64,000 nucleotides of DNA, taken from positions 82,039 to 146,038 of the forward strand of contig NZ_NQKQ01000012.1 of assembly GCF_002269505.1 (NCBI RefSeq), given 5' to 3'. This DNA comes from Pseudomonas fragi. Its GTDB lineage: Bacteria; Pseudomonadota; Gammaproteobacteria; Pseudomonadales; Pseudomonadaceae. The notes under the pieces were generated by a model. That model worked only from the letters and a program-made list of their open reading frames with translations. It did no database searches and was not told where the DNA came from. Shown here one piece after another: positions 18,804-28,371 of this stretch (the stretch's first letter is position 1; each line of letters begins with the position of its first letter). A program made the position numbers and the translations under genes.

Positions 18804-21612
18804 GGGGTACTCCTTGGTAAGGCGCAAGGGAGTTAAACAAGGCCCGCAAACTGAACGGTTTGACCAGGCGCTGGTTCATGCCGGCGGCCAGGCACAGTTC
18901 TTCTTCGCCCAGCATGGCGTTGGCCGTCGCGCCGATGATTGGCGCCAGGCAGCCTTGGCTGCGTAACAGGCGGGTCAGTTCATAACCGTTGACTTTGGGC
19001 ATGTTGACGTCGGTGAGCAGCAAGTCGAACTTGCCGTTGTCCCAGAGTGACAGTGCTTCTTCACCATTAGAGGCCAGCTCGACGGTGCAGCCGAGCTTTT
19101 CCAGCTGCGCGCGCAGGATCAACTGGTTGATCACGTTATCTTCGGCTACCAGGATATTCAGGTTGAGCGTTCTAAATTCATGCTGTTCGTCAGGCTGGTC
19201 AGGTTTGCGCACCCGCACGCCCTGTGCCTCGCTGACGGCTTGATGGATGGCTTTTAAATGATTGAGGTTGACCTGCCATACGCCATCTATGAACTGTGGT
19301 TGGTGGTTGCCGTCGCCGGTCGCCAGCACCACCGGGCCTGCCCAGTCAGGGGCTAAGCGTTGTTCGAGAGAGCCTGGGTGTAGTTCCAGCAACACTGCGG
19401 CGGTAGCTCCAGCCTGGGGTGCAGGATGGCCGATCTGGGGGCGGGCGCCCCATTTGCGCAGCCAGCCGCTGACGGTCTCTGCCAGTTCACGCACAGGTGA
19501 AACGACATGGATGGTTTCCGCCAGCAGCTCGGGCAAGGTCGCTGACAAACCACTGGTGCCTGGAACCTCCAGAGGCAGGCTAAGGGAAAAACTGCTGCCC
19601 AGGCCGACTTCACTGACCATGCGGATGTTGCCATTCATTAACTGGATTAAACGCAGACAGATAGGCAAACCAAGGCCGGTACCGGCCACCCCGTGGGTGC
19701 TGCCCTCGCTCTGGTAGAAAGGTTCGAACACCAGAGGCTGCGCGGCCTGGGGGATGCCCTTGCCCGTGTCTGAAACTTGCCATAACAGGCTGGCCCGTTC
19801 ACCTTCACGACTGAGCAGGCTCAGGCGCAGCACCACTCGACCGGAGTCGGTGAATTTCACGGCGTTGCTCAACAGGTTGTTGAGAATCTGGCGAATGCGC
19901 GCCACATCACCCATGACCCGCTCCGGCAACCTGGGGTCATAGCAGGCGTAGAGTTTCAAGCCCTTGCGCTGTGCGGCGGCGGCATAGGCCTGAACAACCT
20001 CCTGCGCCAGTTCCAGCACAGAGAACTCGCTCAGCTCCAGGGCCAGTTGCCCGGCTTCGATCTTTGATACATCCAGTACGTCACAAATCAGCTGCAATAA
20101 GGTGGCCGAGGAGCTTTCGATGGCATGCAAATAATCCTTTTGCTGAGGGTCCAGCTGGGTGCGCCCCAGCAGTTCCAGGGTGCCCAGCACCCCATGCAGC
20201 GGTGTGCGGATCTCATGGCTCATGGTGGCCAGAAACAGGGTTTTGGCTTCGTTGGCAGCTTCTGCTATTTGCCGTGCCTGCTGCAGGGTCGATTCAATCT
20301 GGGTGCGTGCACTGATATCGCTGAAGGCGCACAGCAGCACGTCCTCGCCTTTATAGCGGGTGGGTGCACAACTTAAATACAGGTGGCGGCCGTCGGCGGT
20401 CTCGAAGTAGTCGCTAAGCTCTGGCTCGGCCCTGGTGAAGGCGCGCTGTATCCACAGGGCGCTCAATGCTTCACGTTCACCACCCTGGCCCAGCCATTGT
20501 TGCGCCAGGGTGTTTTCCAACACCACCTGGCCATCGCTGCGGCGCAGCACACACAGCGCCACAGGGGCGGTCTGGATCACGTCGCGGCTGAACAACTCGC
20601 TTTCGACCAGCGCCTGGATACGATGAATCGTGGGGGCAATAAAGCGCTGCTCCAGGCGCCGCATCAACAGCCACACCAGTGCCAGGCTGATCAGGCAAAA
20701 CAGCAGTGCCCCCAGCAATTGCGGCCATAACGTCAGCATGACCGAGCGCAAGTCGATGAAGTACACCAACTGCCAGTCAGACGACTTGAGTTGCTTGCGG
20801 ATAACCACATGATCTGGCCACCACCGGCTACCGACCAGGCCGAAGAAGTTCTGGTCTTGCAGCGGCAACAGCCTGTCACCCAATGCATGCACAAGGCTGT
20901 TGGTGAACAGTAACGAACCCTGTGAGTTGAGCATCATAAATTGCCCGGCGCTCTGATCGCTCAGGGCCGCCGAGACTTCGCCGGAATCCATTTCCAGCCC
21001 CAGCCAACCGGATTGTGGGTCGCGCTCATCCAGGCGGATAAAAATATACAGCCGGGCATGGGGGCTGTCCTGCTCCGACAGCCACAGCTCATCCAACTCT
21101 CTTTTGTCATCGTGTTTCAGTGATTCAAGCTGGCGCAGGATGGTGTCGGAAAACCCGCTCACCGCATCGGTGGCGTTATACAGACGGGATACTTTGGCAT
21201 GGGCACCTGTGCTGACGTAGACCAGATTGACCTGTTTCTCTTTCATATAATCGCGCAAGCGTTCAGTCAGCCACAGGTTCCATTGCCGTTGTGGCGAAGG
21301 CCCCAGGAGCAAATGGATTTCTTCCGCAGAGACGGTGACAAATTCGCCTTCAGGCTGGCGGGTTGCAGAAAGGCTGATGCTTTCCAGCAGTGCCTGGCGG
21401 GTGGTGAAAAAAGTATGGGCTTCGGCGATGGCACTGCTCATGGACCCGCGGCGCTGGGACAGTTCGGTATTGAATGTAAAGAGCAAGAAGTTATAGACCC
21501 CGGCCAGCAGTCCTGCCAGGAGTATGGCGGCCACTGTCCATAATAAGCGTCTTGCAGAGTGAGGAGAGGAGAGCAGGGGGGTTATGGAGTGCAAGTACAT
21601 TTTGAGTTTCAT
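18790..21612 (-). CDS. hybrid sensor histidine kinase without HPt (RocS-like)
   Basis: A 940-residue membrane kinase paralogous to the one at 14323. A membrane helix lies at about residues 24-48, a periplasmic region follows, and a second helix lies near 300 ([18 protein letters not shown]). The PAS-like segment is [12 protein letters not shown], HisKA carries [11 protein letters not shown], HATPase has [10 protein letters not shown] and [12 protein letters not shown], and the receiver has [15 protein letters not shown]. It ends right after the receiver and lacks the HPt seen in its neighbour, so it would need an HPt supplied in trans, perhaps by that neighbour. Its 3' end overlaps the EAL regulator start. 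It is divergent from the fimbrial operon. Confidence 0.88.
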   Translation of the reverse strand: MKLKMYLHSITPLLSSPHSARRLLWTVAAILLAGLLAGVYNFLLFTFNTELSQRRGSMSSAIAEAHTFFTTRQALLESISLSATRQPEGEFVTVSAEEIHLLLGPSPQRQWNLWLTERLRDYMKEKQVNLVYVSTGAHAKVSRLYNATDAVSGFSDTILRQLESLKHDDKRELDELWLSEQDSPHARLYIFIRLDERDPQSGWLGLEMDSGEVSAALSDQSAGQFMMLNSQGSLLFTNSLVHALGDRLLPLQDQNFFGLVGSRWWPDHVVIRKQLKSSDWQLVYFIDLRSVMLTLWPQLLGALLFCLISLALVWLLMRRLEQRFIAPTIHRIQALVESELFSRDVIQTAPVALCVLRRSDGQVVLENTLAQQWLGQGGEREALSALWIQRAFTRAEPELSDYFETADGRHLYLSCAPTRYKGEDVLLCAFSDISARTQIESTLQQARQIAEAANEAKTLFLATMSHEIRTPLHGVLGTLELLGRTQLDPQQKDYLHAIESSSATLLQLICDVLDVSKIEAGQLALELSEFSVLELAQEVVQAYAAAAQRKGLKLYACYDPRLPERVMGDVARIRQILNNLLSNAVKFTDSGRVVLRLSLLSREGERASLLWQVSDTGKGIPQAAQPLVFEPFYQSEGSTHGVAGTGLGLPICLRLIQLMNGNIRMVSEVGLGSSFSLSLPLEVPGTSGLSATLPELLAETIHVVSPVRELAETVSGWLRKWGARPQIGHPAPQAGATAAVLLELHPGSLEQRLAPDWAGPVVLATGDGNHQPQFIDGVWQVNLNHLKAIHQAVSEAQGVRVRKPDQPDEQHEFRTLNLNILVAEDNVINQLILRAQLEKLGCTVELASNGEEALSLWDNGKFDLLLTDVNMPKVNGYELTRLLRSQGCLAPIIGATANAMLGEEELCLAAGMNQRLVKPFSLRALFNSLAPYQGVPHETL

Positions 21613-21899
21613 TCCGATACTCTATGCCGTGCACAGAGTGCTGGATATAAGACAATCCTTAAACTCAGGCCGTTACTTGTTATCAGGTTTGTAGCTGTCT
21701 ATAAGTAGTCGGGTTTGTGGGTTCGCTGTTTCTTTATTGAATGGCAAGAGCTATTAAGATTCGTCTGATTGTGGAGTGTGCGCAGGAATGTCATTCTTTT
21801 GTCAGGCAGTAGGAACTGCCTGTTAAACAACTCTTCACCAACAATGCCAGCTGCTTAATATTTGGCGTTTTTGGTAACACTCTATATTGGATACGAATA

Positions 21900-22406
21900 A
21901 TGAACTTTAAAGTTGCTTTGATTGCTCTTGGCTTGAGCACTGCGATGGTTGGCATGGTACAGGCTGCTGACAACACTGTTTCCAAGAAAATCACCCTGAC
22001 TGCCCAAATCAACGACGCGCTGTTCGTTTCCAAGCCAGACGGTTCAACCTGGTACGGCACCGAAGAGCTGGTTGCAAACGACCACACTCAAACTTCGTTC
22101 TCGAAAACACTGCCAGTGCGTGTTTGGAGCACCGCTGACGACTTCAACGTTACTTTGGCCCAGCCATTGAAAATGTCCAGCGGCGCTTACGAAATGGTTA
22201 ACGCGGCTGTGACCGTTGATACCAAGGCACTGAACTTTGGCTCCGCGCTGACCATTGATCAAAACGTTGCCGGCGTTGGCGGTTATGACCAGGTTCACGA
22301 ACTGGCTATCACTGTTGATGCCCCTACCAAAGTTGGCGCCGTCAGCACCAACGGTAGCTACAGCGGCGACCTGGTTATGCTGTTCGAGCCTACCCCAGCA
22401 CCGTAA
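21900..22406 (+). CDS. CS1-type fimbrial major subunit
   Basis: A 168-residue secreted pilin with a signal peptide (MNFKVALIALGLSTAMVGMVQA, cut before ADNT), then the CS1/CfaB-like body starting SKKITLTAQINDALFV and a C-terminal donor-type strand GDLVMLFEP. Alpha-clade subunits polymerise through chaperone-usher donor-strand exchange into thin flexible fimbriae. It is the first gene of the cluster. A hairpin with a T-run at 22436-22460 follows, which would leave pilin mRNA in excess over usher mRNA, as is common for major subunits. GGA about 10 nt before the ATG is the only ribosome-site candidate. Confidence 0.85.
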   Translation: MNFKVALIALGLSTAMVGMVQAADNTVSKKITLTAQINDALFVSKPDGSTWYGTEELVANDHTQTSFSKTLPVRVWSTADDFNVTLAQPLKMSSGAYEMVNAAVTVDTKALNFGSALTIDQNVAGVGGYDQVHELAITVDAPTKVGAVSTNGSYSGDLVMLFEPTPAP

Positions 22407-22435
22407 CTCCGGCATCAGTCTTCATTAAATGCCCA

Positions 22436-22460
22436 GAGCCCCGAAAGGGGCTCTTCTTTT
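22436..22460 (+). terminator. partial terminator between major pilin and usher
   Basis: The 7-bp stem GAGCCCC / GGGGCTC with a GAAA tetraloop is followed by TTCTTTT. It sits between the pilin stop and the usher start and could act as an attenuating terminator and as protection for the pilin mRNA 3' end. Confidence 0.75.
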
Positions 22461-22479
22461 CCAGTGACGGAAGATCAGG

Positions 22480-24735
22480 ATGTACACCCATAAGATTCCC
22501 TTTCAGTTGCATATATTGGCGGCTTGTATTGTTACGGCTTTTTCTTCCCAGGCACTGGCTGAAGTAAAGATCTCCTATGGGACACCTGAAGGGTTCAGTG
22601 CGGTGGAGATGGATAATACCGCAAACTATGTCGCTACTTACAATGGCAAGACATTGCCGGGTTTTATCAGTTATTCGCTGTCTAAAAATGCCCTTGTATT
22701 TGATGCGCGTCAGTATGCCGACAATGGTATTGACACTGAAGATCGGCGTGTTATCGAAGACGTGCTGTCAAAGATTGACTATAAACAATGCAAGGACGGT
22801 TGTGATCTGCGCGTGGCCGAACACTATGTCACGCTGGACAAGACACGCCGCACCCTGAAAATTCGCACCACGCGCGAAGATTTTCTCGCGCCTGATACTT
22901 CGTGGGGGCTGATCAATAATCAGTCTCTGGATATGCGCGGTTCATCTGAAAGTTATAGTGCTTTCAACCTGAACGGCAACACCTGGTTTGGCTTGCCGGG
23001 TCGCAGCTTTGGCTATATGAACTGGTACGCCAACCGTAGCCAAAACCGTGGCCAAAGCAGCCGTGACCAGGGCATTTCGTCCTATTATCTGCAAAAGAAC
23101 TTTGCCGACACCTATGTGCGTGCCGGTAAGCAAAACAGTATCGACTATGGCTCAGGTTCGGTCAGTACGGTGCTGTCGCCCAGTTTTGACCAGTTTATTA
23201 CCCTGGGCAGCCAGGAGTATATGCGCAGCGACCGGGATGTGGGCTCGCTGGTGCTGTTTTCCACGGCCGAAGGTAACTATGAGTTCTACCGCAATGGTCG
23301 CCTGATTCTTAAACGCCCGGCCATTCTGGGGCGTAACGAAGTCAGCTTTGCGGACTTGCCCGGGGGTTACTACCCCGTCGAGATTCGCCTGGTCGATCGC
23401 AACGGTAATTTGATCAACGAGCAGACCCAGGACATCAACAACCTGAACTTCGGCGGCGCAAACTCTTGGCGCGTTACGGCGGGGCAGGACATGGACGAAG
23501 GCGGGCAACTGCTGGAAGGCGCCATCAGCCGCAATATGAGCCAGTTCTATTTAAACGCCGCGGCTGTTTCCGGTGAAGACTCTGATTGGGCCTCTGAAGT
23601 CAACGTTACCCGACCTTCCTCTTTTGGCACGCTGAGTCTTGACCCGACAGTGGGGGTATTGAGCGGCGAGAATGGTACGGGCGGTTACTTCAACCTGAAC
23701 ATGAACGACCCGGTACTGGGCAACTTGATGCTTAGCCGCTATCAGAACACTGACGTCTCGCGTTTTTATTACGGCACCCCCAGCTCCAGCCTTGCTTACA
23801 GCAGAAACATTGCCGGCGTCACGCTGGGCTACAACTACCGGGACTATGGTCGTGGGGAGACCCAGCAACTTGAAGCACGCTGGAACTACAAACCCAACGG
23901 TTTATGGTCGACCTTCGGCCTGGGCGTGCAAAAAGCCAACGGCATGCCCGGGGACAGCGACTACACCCTGTACCTGAACATGACCTGGATGCTCGACAAG
24001 TCGCAAGCCAGCGTGCGTGCGGCCCAGTACGGCGGCAAAACCCAGTTGAGTGGTGACTATCGCCAGGACTATGACGACAACTTTGGCACCACCTCGACCG
24101 GTGTCACGGTCAACCGTATCGACAGCAGCAATAGCTTCAACGCCTACGGCAGCCGTGCAGGCACCCGTGGCGATGCGTCCCTTAACCTGGGGCACAGTGA
24201 TGCGGCCAGCAACCTCGACTTCAACTACCGCGGCATGGTTGCCGCCAACCAGGATGGCATTGCGCTGGGACGTTACAGCCATGGTGGCAGCGCCATGCTC
24301 CTGAAAACCCCGGCGCTGGGTGAAACGCCTTACGGTTTTAAAGTTGAAGGTCATCCGGTTGCGGGCAACGGTACCTATGCCGTGCCACTGAACCAGTACA
24401 GCGATGTGCCCTTTGCTCGCGTCAGCAGTGACAGCGACAACATGGACATGAACATCGAAGTGCCGGCGAACATTGTCCGCGCCCACCCGGGCCAGGTGTA
24501 CAACGCCAAGGCCAAGGTGGATATCAATATGGTTTACAGCGGCATTTTGGTCGATGCGGCGGGCAAGCCGGTGGGCGGCATCATTCACGAGACCGGGGAT
24601 ACGGCCTATGCCAATGGCCTGTTCTCGATCAGCAGCAAAGCAGTGCTGGCGAATATTTCGGTCGACGGTGCGGGGGGGCGTTACACCTGTGATCTGACCA
24701 AGCCGGTGCAGCCTAGCCATTACTTGTGCAAGTAA
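22480..24735 (+). CDS. outer-membrane usher of CS1/TcfC type
   Basis: A 751-residue protein with a signal peptide ending FSSQALA, then a beta-rich body with many alternating aromatic and polar strands, as in the alpha-clade ushers CooC, TcfC and CblC. A cysteine pair (QCKDGCDL) lies in the N-terminal domain and another at the C-terminal tail (TCDL and YLC), consistent with usher disulfides. It forms the secretion pore and assembly platform for the fimbria. The start codon overlaps its ribosome site (AGGATG), an arrangement that could allow RsmA-type control; that is only a suggestion. Confidence 0.85.
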   Translation: MYTHKIPFQLHILAACIVTAFSSQALAEVKISYGTPEGFSAVEMDNTANYVATYNGKTLPGFISYSLSKNALVFDARQYADNGIDTEDRRVIEDVLSKIDYKQCKDGCDLRVAEHYVTLDKTRRTLKIRTTREDFLAPDTSWGLINNQSLDMRGSSESYSAFNLNGNTWFGLPGRSFGYMNWYANRSQNRGQSSRDQGISSYYLQKNFADTYVRAGKQNSIDYGSGSVSTVLSPSFDQFITLGSQEYMRSDRDVGSLVLFSTAEGNYEFYRNGRLILKRPAILGRNEVSFADLPGGYYPVEIRLVDRNGNLINEQTQDINNLNFGGANSWRVTAGQDMDEGGQLLEGAISRNMSQFYLNAAAVSGEDSDWASEVNVTRPSSFGTLSLDPTVGVLSGENGTGGYFNLNMNDPVLGNLMLSRYQNTDVSRFYYGTPSSSLAYSRNIAGVTLGYNYRDYGRGETQQLEARWNYKPNGLWSTFGLGVQKANGMPGDSDYTLYLNMTWMLDKSQASVRAAQYGGKTQLSGDYRQDYDDNFGTTSTGVTVNRIDSSNSFNAYGSRAGTRGDASLNLGHSDAASNLDFNYRGMVAANQDGIALGRYSHGGSAMLLKTPALGETPYGFKVEGHPVAGNGTYAVPLNQYSDVPFARVSSDSDNMDMNIEVPANIVRAHPGQVYNAKAKVDINMVYSGILVDAAGKPVGGIIHETGDTAYANGLFSISSKAVLANISVDGAGGRYTCDLTKPVQPSHYLCK

Positions 24736-24760
24736 GCGCACAACCTGACAGGAAGCTTTT

Positions 24761-25435
24761 ATGAAGTTACGTACGTTTTTGCTGGGCCTGATAGGGCTTG
24801 GCTCAAGCCTGGCCCAGGCCGAAGGCGAGTTGATGGTTATGCCGGCCACCCTCAAGGTGTACAACAATCACGAGCACTCGGTGAATGTTAAAAACCTCGG
24901 TGACGAGCCGCTGTATTTGTCCATCAGTTTGCAGAAGGTGATGAACCCCGGTGTGTCGCCGGAGATCAAACAGCCGCTGAGTGCCCTGACGCATCCGGGC
25001 ATGCTAGCCAGCCCTGACAAACTCACATTGGGGGCGGGGCAGAGCCGCGCCATCAGCCTCAAGTCGCTGGTCGAGCCCGAGGCCGAGACCTTGTACCGGC
25101 TGTATATCGTGCCGGTGCGGGCCATGCAGGTAGAGCAGGCGCCGGAAGACAAAATCACCGCGCCCATGTCAGTTGCCATTGGTTACGGGGTATTGGTTCG
25201 GCATATGCCGCCGCCAGGCAAACAACAGGCGAGCTGGACCTATCACTGTAAAGATGGCGGTGTGACACTGGAAAATACGGGCAGTATAAGTGTGCAGGTA
25301 TCGGAACTTGAGAGTGCAGGTATCAAACTGCCAAAAGCCAAAGCTGCCTTGTTTCCGGGAACGCCACAACACTTCGCTGGAAAGAGCCTAAAATTTACCG
25401 TTGATGAAAAGCCGCAGGTGCTGGAATGTCCATAA
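24761..25435 (+). CDS. periplasmic fimbrial chaperone (alpha-clade, CblB/CooB-like)
   Basis: A 224-residue two-domain Ig-fold chaperone with a signal peptide (MKLRTFLLGLIGLGSSLAQA). The first domain has LMVMPATLKVYNNHEHSVNV and the G1-strand-like YRLYIVPVRAM; the second carries one cysteine in YHCKDGG and another in the C-terminal LECP. It would hold pilins and the adhesin in the periplasm and deliver them to the usher. Its last 10 nt overlap the adhesin start (ATG at 25426), indicating coupled translation and a likely dedicated partner. Confidence 0.87.
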   Translation: MKLRTFLLGLIGLGSSLAQAEGELMVMPATLKVYNNHEHSVNVKNLGDEPLYLSISLQKVMNPGVSPEIKQPLSALTHPGMLASPDKLTLGAGQSRAISLKSLVEPEAETLYRLYIVPVRAMQVEQAPEDKITAPMSVAIGYGVLVRHMPPPGKQQASWTYHCKDGGVTLENTGSISVQVSELESAGIKLPKAKAALFPGTPQHFAGKSLKFTVDEKPQVLECP

Positions 25436-26520
25436 ATAGAATCCTGTTGAATAGATTGGCAGTGCGGGAAAGCGCTACATGTATCAAGTTGTTGCGCAGG
25501 CGCTTGATTAATCCTTTAGGTTCTTTCCTTGCTCTGGTTGGATTGCTATTTTCGGGGGAGACATTAGCGCTTATTAATTCGTATAGTAATGTTGTTACGA
25601 GTTATAGTGACTGTGCTTATCGGTTTACCGGCTTTGTATACGTTTTTGGTGTTACGTTAAATTTCAATCCGGCGACACGGGATCGCATCGCTTACCAAAC
25701 ATTTCAATCTCGAGGGTTCTCGCTTTACGCTTATGATAAAAATGGTGCGCCGTATTATAAGGAGGATGTATTAACTATGCTCACATTAGATGGTGTAACT
25801 ACTAACAATGCTCTCGGCGAGATTGGTTTTGTTTCATATTATTCACATCTTTACGCTGGTTTGCCGGTTAATAACGTTTGGGGAAATGCAAATGCATTTT
25901 CCGGGAGACTTGAGTTCACTATACCAAAAGACAAGATTAGCACATGGCCTGCGGTTGGTATACGCGCAGTAAACGCTCTGGTGCCTCCTTTTGGTCAAGG
26001 CGTCTTGGTCGCAGATGAGTCAGGTATTGTTTATATTGGGCCCAGCACGAAGGGAGGCATTTGTACATTATATAACAACCCGCTGGTACCTCCTCCTGCC
26101 GTAGCTCCAAAAGTTACAATGACCGCACCGGACTGGGACCTGGGTGAGTTGCCAGCGGGTGAAGAAACCGTCTTGACGTTACCAGCGACCAAAGACCAGC
26201 TGTGTTTCAGTTACGAAGGATCAACCGCTATCACCAATCAGAAGTACCTGATCAATGCGACGAATAGCAATGGTTTTTCGCCGACCGGTGGTTATCTGCT
26301 GAAGAGCCTGGAAGACAGTTCGCAAACGGTTCCTTATACATTGACCCTCGACAATAGCACCGATTCGGTATCGCTGCCCAATGCTCAAAGTCGTTTGTTT
26401 TCGTTGGCTGCGGGGGGGCGAACCTGCTTCACTCCTACGTTCAAGGCTCAACCTGACAAGACGGTAAAAACGGGTGCTTACAGCGATATATTGACCTTCA
26501 CTGTGGTCGCCAAACCTTAA
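25426..26520 (+). CDS. fimbrial tip adhesin (CfaE/CblD-like)
   Basis: A 364-residue secreted protein in the adhesin slot of the cluster. A positively charged stretch precedes a late signal segment (LGSFLALVGLLFSGETLA). The N-terminal half (to about residue 220) would be the receptor-binding domain. After a proline-rich joint (PPPAVAPK) comes a pilin-like domain with two cysteines (QLCFSYEG and RTCFTP), the two-domain plan of CfaE-type tip proteins. DNA for the first half is clearly more AT-rich, with codons unlike its neighbours, suggesting a swapped receptor domain. The start at 25426 overlaps the chaperone gene. Family assignment rests on position and architecture. Confidence 0.72.
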   Translation: MSINRILLNRLAVRESATCIKLLRRRLINPLGSFLALVGLLFSGETLALINSYSNVVTSYSDCAYRFTGFVYVFGVTLNFNPATRDRIAYQTFQSRGFSLYAYDKNGAPYYKEDVLTMLTLDGVTTNNALGEIGFVSYYSHLYAGLPVNNVWGNANAFSGRLEFTIPKDKISTWPAVGIRAVNALVPPFGQGVLVADESGIVYIGPSTKGGICTLYNNPLVPPPAVAPKVTMTAPDWDLGELPAGEETVLTLPATKDQLCFSYEGSTAITNQKYLINATNSNGFSPTGGYLLKSLEDSSQTVPYTLTLDNSTDSVSLPNAQSRLFSLAAGGRTCFTPTFKAQPDKTVKTGAYSDILTFTVVAKP

Positions 26521-27021
26521 ATGGGCAGGTTTATAAAATATCCCGTTGCCTTGCTGTTGGGCTGGTTATGTATCAGCCCGTTAAATGGCATGGCGGCGGG
26601 GGTATTGAAACTCTCGACCCCTGAGTTGCGCCTGGTGCCCGATCAACGTCAAGGCGCGCTCTACGCCCAGAACACCGGGGATTCGCCTCTGTATCTGGAC
26701 GTAGAGCAAGCCCTGGTGCTCAACCCCGGTGAGCAGCCGGAGCAGTTGCAGGCCATCAGCCAGGTGCCCAAGCCAGGATTGTTGGTAACCCCCACCCGTT
26801 TAGCGTTGGCGCCGGGGCAAAAATACCGGATGAACATCAAAACCCTGGGTACACCTGCCAGCGATCAGGTGTGGCGCGTGACCTTCAGGCCCAGAGAACA
26901 GGTGACCGTACACGTACAAGGGGCGGATGGCTTATCGGCGCCCCTGTCGGTCAGTGTCGGATACGGCATGGTGATTTACCAGAACTCGGCAACCTCCAGG
27001 ATTCATCCTCAATCGGAGTAA
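26521..27021 (+). CDS. single-domain fimbrial chaperone-like protein
   Basis: A 166-residue protein with a signal peptide (LLLGWLCISPLNGMAAG), then only the first Ig-like domain of a fimbrial chaperone: LKLSTPELRLVPDQRQGAL, LLVTPTRLALAPGQ, YRMNIKTL and a final VGYGMVIYQ strand. The second domain found in the 214-224 residue chaperones of the same cluster is absent. The next gene starts 3 nt after the stop, so no room remains for it and no frameshift is evident. Its ATG directly abuts the adhesin stop. It may serve the minor pilin or adhesin specifically. Confidence 0.68.
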   Translation: MGRFIKYPVALLLGWLCISPLNGMAAGVLKLSTPELRLVPDQRQGALYAQNTGDSPLYLDVEQALVLNPGEQPEQLQAISQVPKPGLLVTPTRLALAPGQKYRMNIKTLGTPASDQVWRVTFRPREQVTVHVQGADGLSAPLSVSVGYGMVIYQNSATSRIHPQSE

Positions 27022-27024
27022 CAC

Positions 27025-27573
27025 ATGAACAACGTAGCATTGGCTAGCCTGCTGGCCGTCCTGGGCACTCTCCCGGCCATGGCCTTTGCGGTGGATATCG
27101 ATCTGCAAGGTAAAGTCACCAGCACGATTACCGCCACGGTCACTAGCCAGAACAACTTTCTTGTGACCAGCGATACGGGGGGGTGGTTTGACCAGGGGCT
27201 GGAAATGTCGCAACCGGGTGGATGGGACTCAGCCTATGGGGTGCAAGCCGGCTTGAGAGTTGTCTCCACCAGCAGGGATTTTCAGGTGCGCCTGGACGAG
27301 CCCCTGGTCATACGCAACACCAACAATGCCGCGCAAGTTTTCCTGCAGCCCATCGTGGAGCTGAATGCAGATGGTCAGGCGCCCAAAACCCTGGCAGTGG
27401 CAACGCCGACAGTCTTTAAAAACCCTGTGTCGGGCGGGGCGGGTATGGACTCCATCGGCTATTACGACCTGTCAATTTCGGCCTATCCGCCTGCTGGCAC
27501 GTTCAAGGAAACCAGCGGCACCTACACAGGGGTGCTATCCCTGACCTTCGAGCCGGTAATTTCCAACCTTTAA
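27025..27573 (+). CDS. second CS1-type fimbrial subunit (minor pilin)
   Basis: A 182-residue secreted pilin with a signal peptide ending LPAMAFA, then DLQGKVTSTITATVTSQN and the pilin C-terminal strand GVLSLTFEPV, parallel to LVMLFEP in the major subunit. It starts 3 nt after the single-domain chaperone-like gene. Its place late in the operon suggests a minor, adaptor or anchor subunit. A hairpin at 27594-27618 follows. Confidence 0.78.
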   Translation: MNNVALASLLAVLGTLPAMAFAVDIDLQGKVTSTITATVTSQNNFLVTSDTGGWFDQGLEMSQPGGWDSAYGVQAGLRVVSTSRDFQVRLDEPLVIRNTNNAAQVFLQPIVELNADGQAPKTLAVATPTVFKNPVSGGAGMDSIGYYDLSISAYPPAGTFKETSGTYTGVLSLTFEPVISNL

Positions 27574-27593
27574 GGTTCGCCTGCTGTTAACAG

Positions 27594-27618
27594 GCATGCC
27601 CACGTCACAAGGGCATGC
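27594..27618 (+). repeat. intercistronic hairpin
   Basis: An 8-bp stem (GCATGCCC / GGGCATGC) with a 9-nt loop lies between the minor pilin and the last chaperone. No proper T-run follows, so it more likely affects mRNA stability than termination. Confidence 0.5.
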
Positions 27619-27639
27619 TTCAGTTATTTCGAGAAACCT

Positions 27640-28284
27640 ATGAAACCATTCACTAACGGCCTTGTTTTTGTTCTGTGCGGGCTTGTTTTGGCATCGCCTG
27701 CGTCGGCGTTGATCAACGTCACGCCGGCGGTCACTGAAGTATCGGATAAACCTGTAACGCTCGATATTTCCAACGACGGCGAGCGCCCCGAGTTTGTCTC
27801 CATCTCGCTGTCGCGCCTGTTTAATCCGGGGGTCGAGTTTGAGGATGAACGCCTGGAGTCCATCGTTCAGGTGACGCAACCCAAGCTCTACGCCACACCC
27901 TTCAAGCTGATGCTGGGCCCGGGGCAGAGCAAGAAAATCACCATCAAGCCTCTGGTTTCCATTGAAGAGGAACAGGTTTACCGCCTGGAAGTAAAACCGG
28001 TGGTCAACCTGATCGACCCCAAGCACACCAGCGTGGCGGGCAATGTGGTGGTCAACCTTGCCTTTAGCTCACTGATTCGCCATATGCCGCAGAAAGAAAC
28101 CTCGACGTTAACGGTTAAATGCGAAGCGGATGGCGCGCGGTTTTACGCTTCGGGCACCACGCGTTTTGCAGTGAAAGATGTGACGGTTGATGGCAAACCC
28201 AGTGAGTCCTTCAACGTGTACCCCGGTGTGCCGTTATTGGTTAAAGGCACAAAAATCAAGGTTCCCAAGCACGCGGGCTGTTAG
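27640..28284 (+). CDS. periplasmic fimbrial chaperone
   Basis: A 214-residue two-domain chaperone with a signal peptide ending ASPASA, then LINVTPAVTEVSDKPVTLDI, LYATPFKLMLGPGQSKKI and VYRLEVKPVVNL in the first domain, and a second domain with VKCEADGA and a C-terminal cysteine (KHAGC). It is paralogous to the chaperone at 24761. It is the last gene of the fimbrial cluster, convergent with the antiporter gene across a hairpin. Two full chaperones plus a single-domain one suggest division of labour among pilin, minor pilin and adhesin. Confidence 0.85.
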   Translation: MKPFTNGLVFVLCGLVLASPASALINVTPAVTEVSDKPVTLDISNDGERPEFVSISLSRLFNPGVEFEDERLESIVQVTQPKLYATPFKLMLGPGQSKKITIKPLVSIEEEQVYRLEVKPVVNLIDPKHTSVAGNVVVNLAFSSLIRHMPQKETSTLTVKCEADGARFYASGTTRFAVKDVTVDGKPSESFNVYPGVPLLVKGTKIKVPKHAGC

Positions 28285-28287
28285 TGC

Positions 28288-28327
28288 TGTCGGCTATTCA
28301 TTCCAGTTGTGAATGGGCCTGCCGACA
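28288..28327. terminator. hairpin between convergent genes
   Basis: TGTCGG (28288) pairs with CCGACA (28322), with an inner CATTC / GAATG pairing. It lies just past the fimbrial cluster stop and could end transcription from both sides; no U-run is present. Confidence 0.45.
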
Positions 28328-28371
28328 ACACCACGGCCTATGCCAGGTTTCTCAGTGACTTACTGCGTTGA

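Noticed and set aside
23902..24867. 321-codon frame antisense to the usher
   Set aside because: Low-complexity V/H/R-rich translation without family features; the usher on the other strand is clear.
26521..27021. Frameshifted or truncated pseudogene of a two-domain chaperone
   Set aside because: The next gene starts 3 nt after the stop and no second-domain sequence is found in any frame nearby, so the short form appears genuine.
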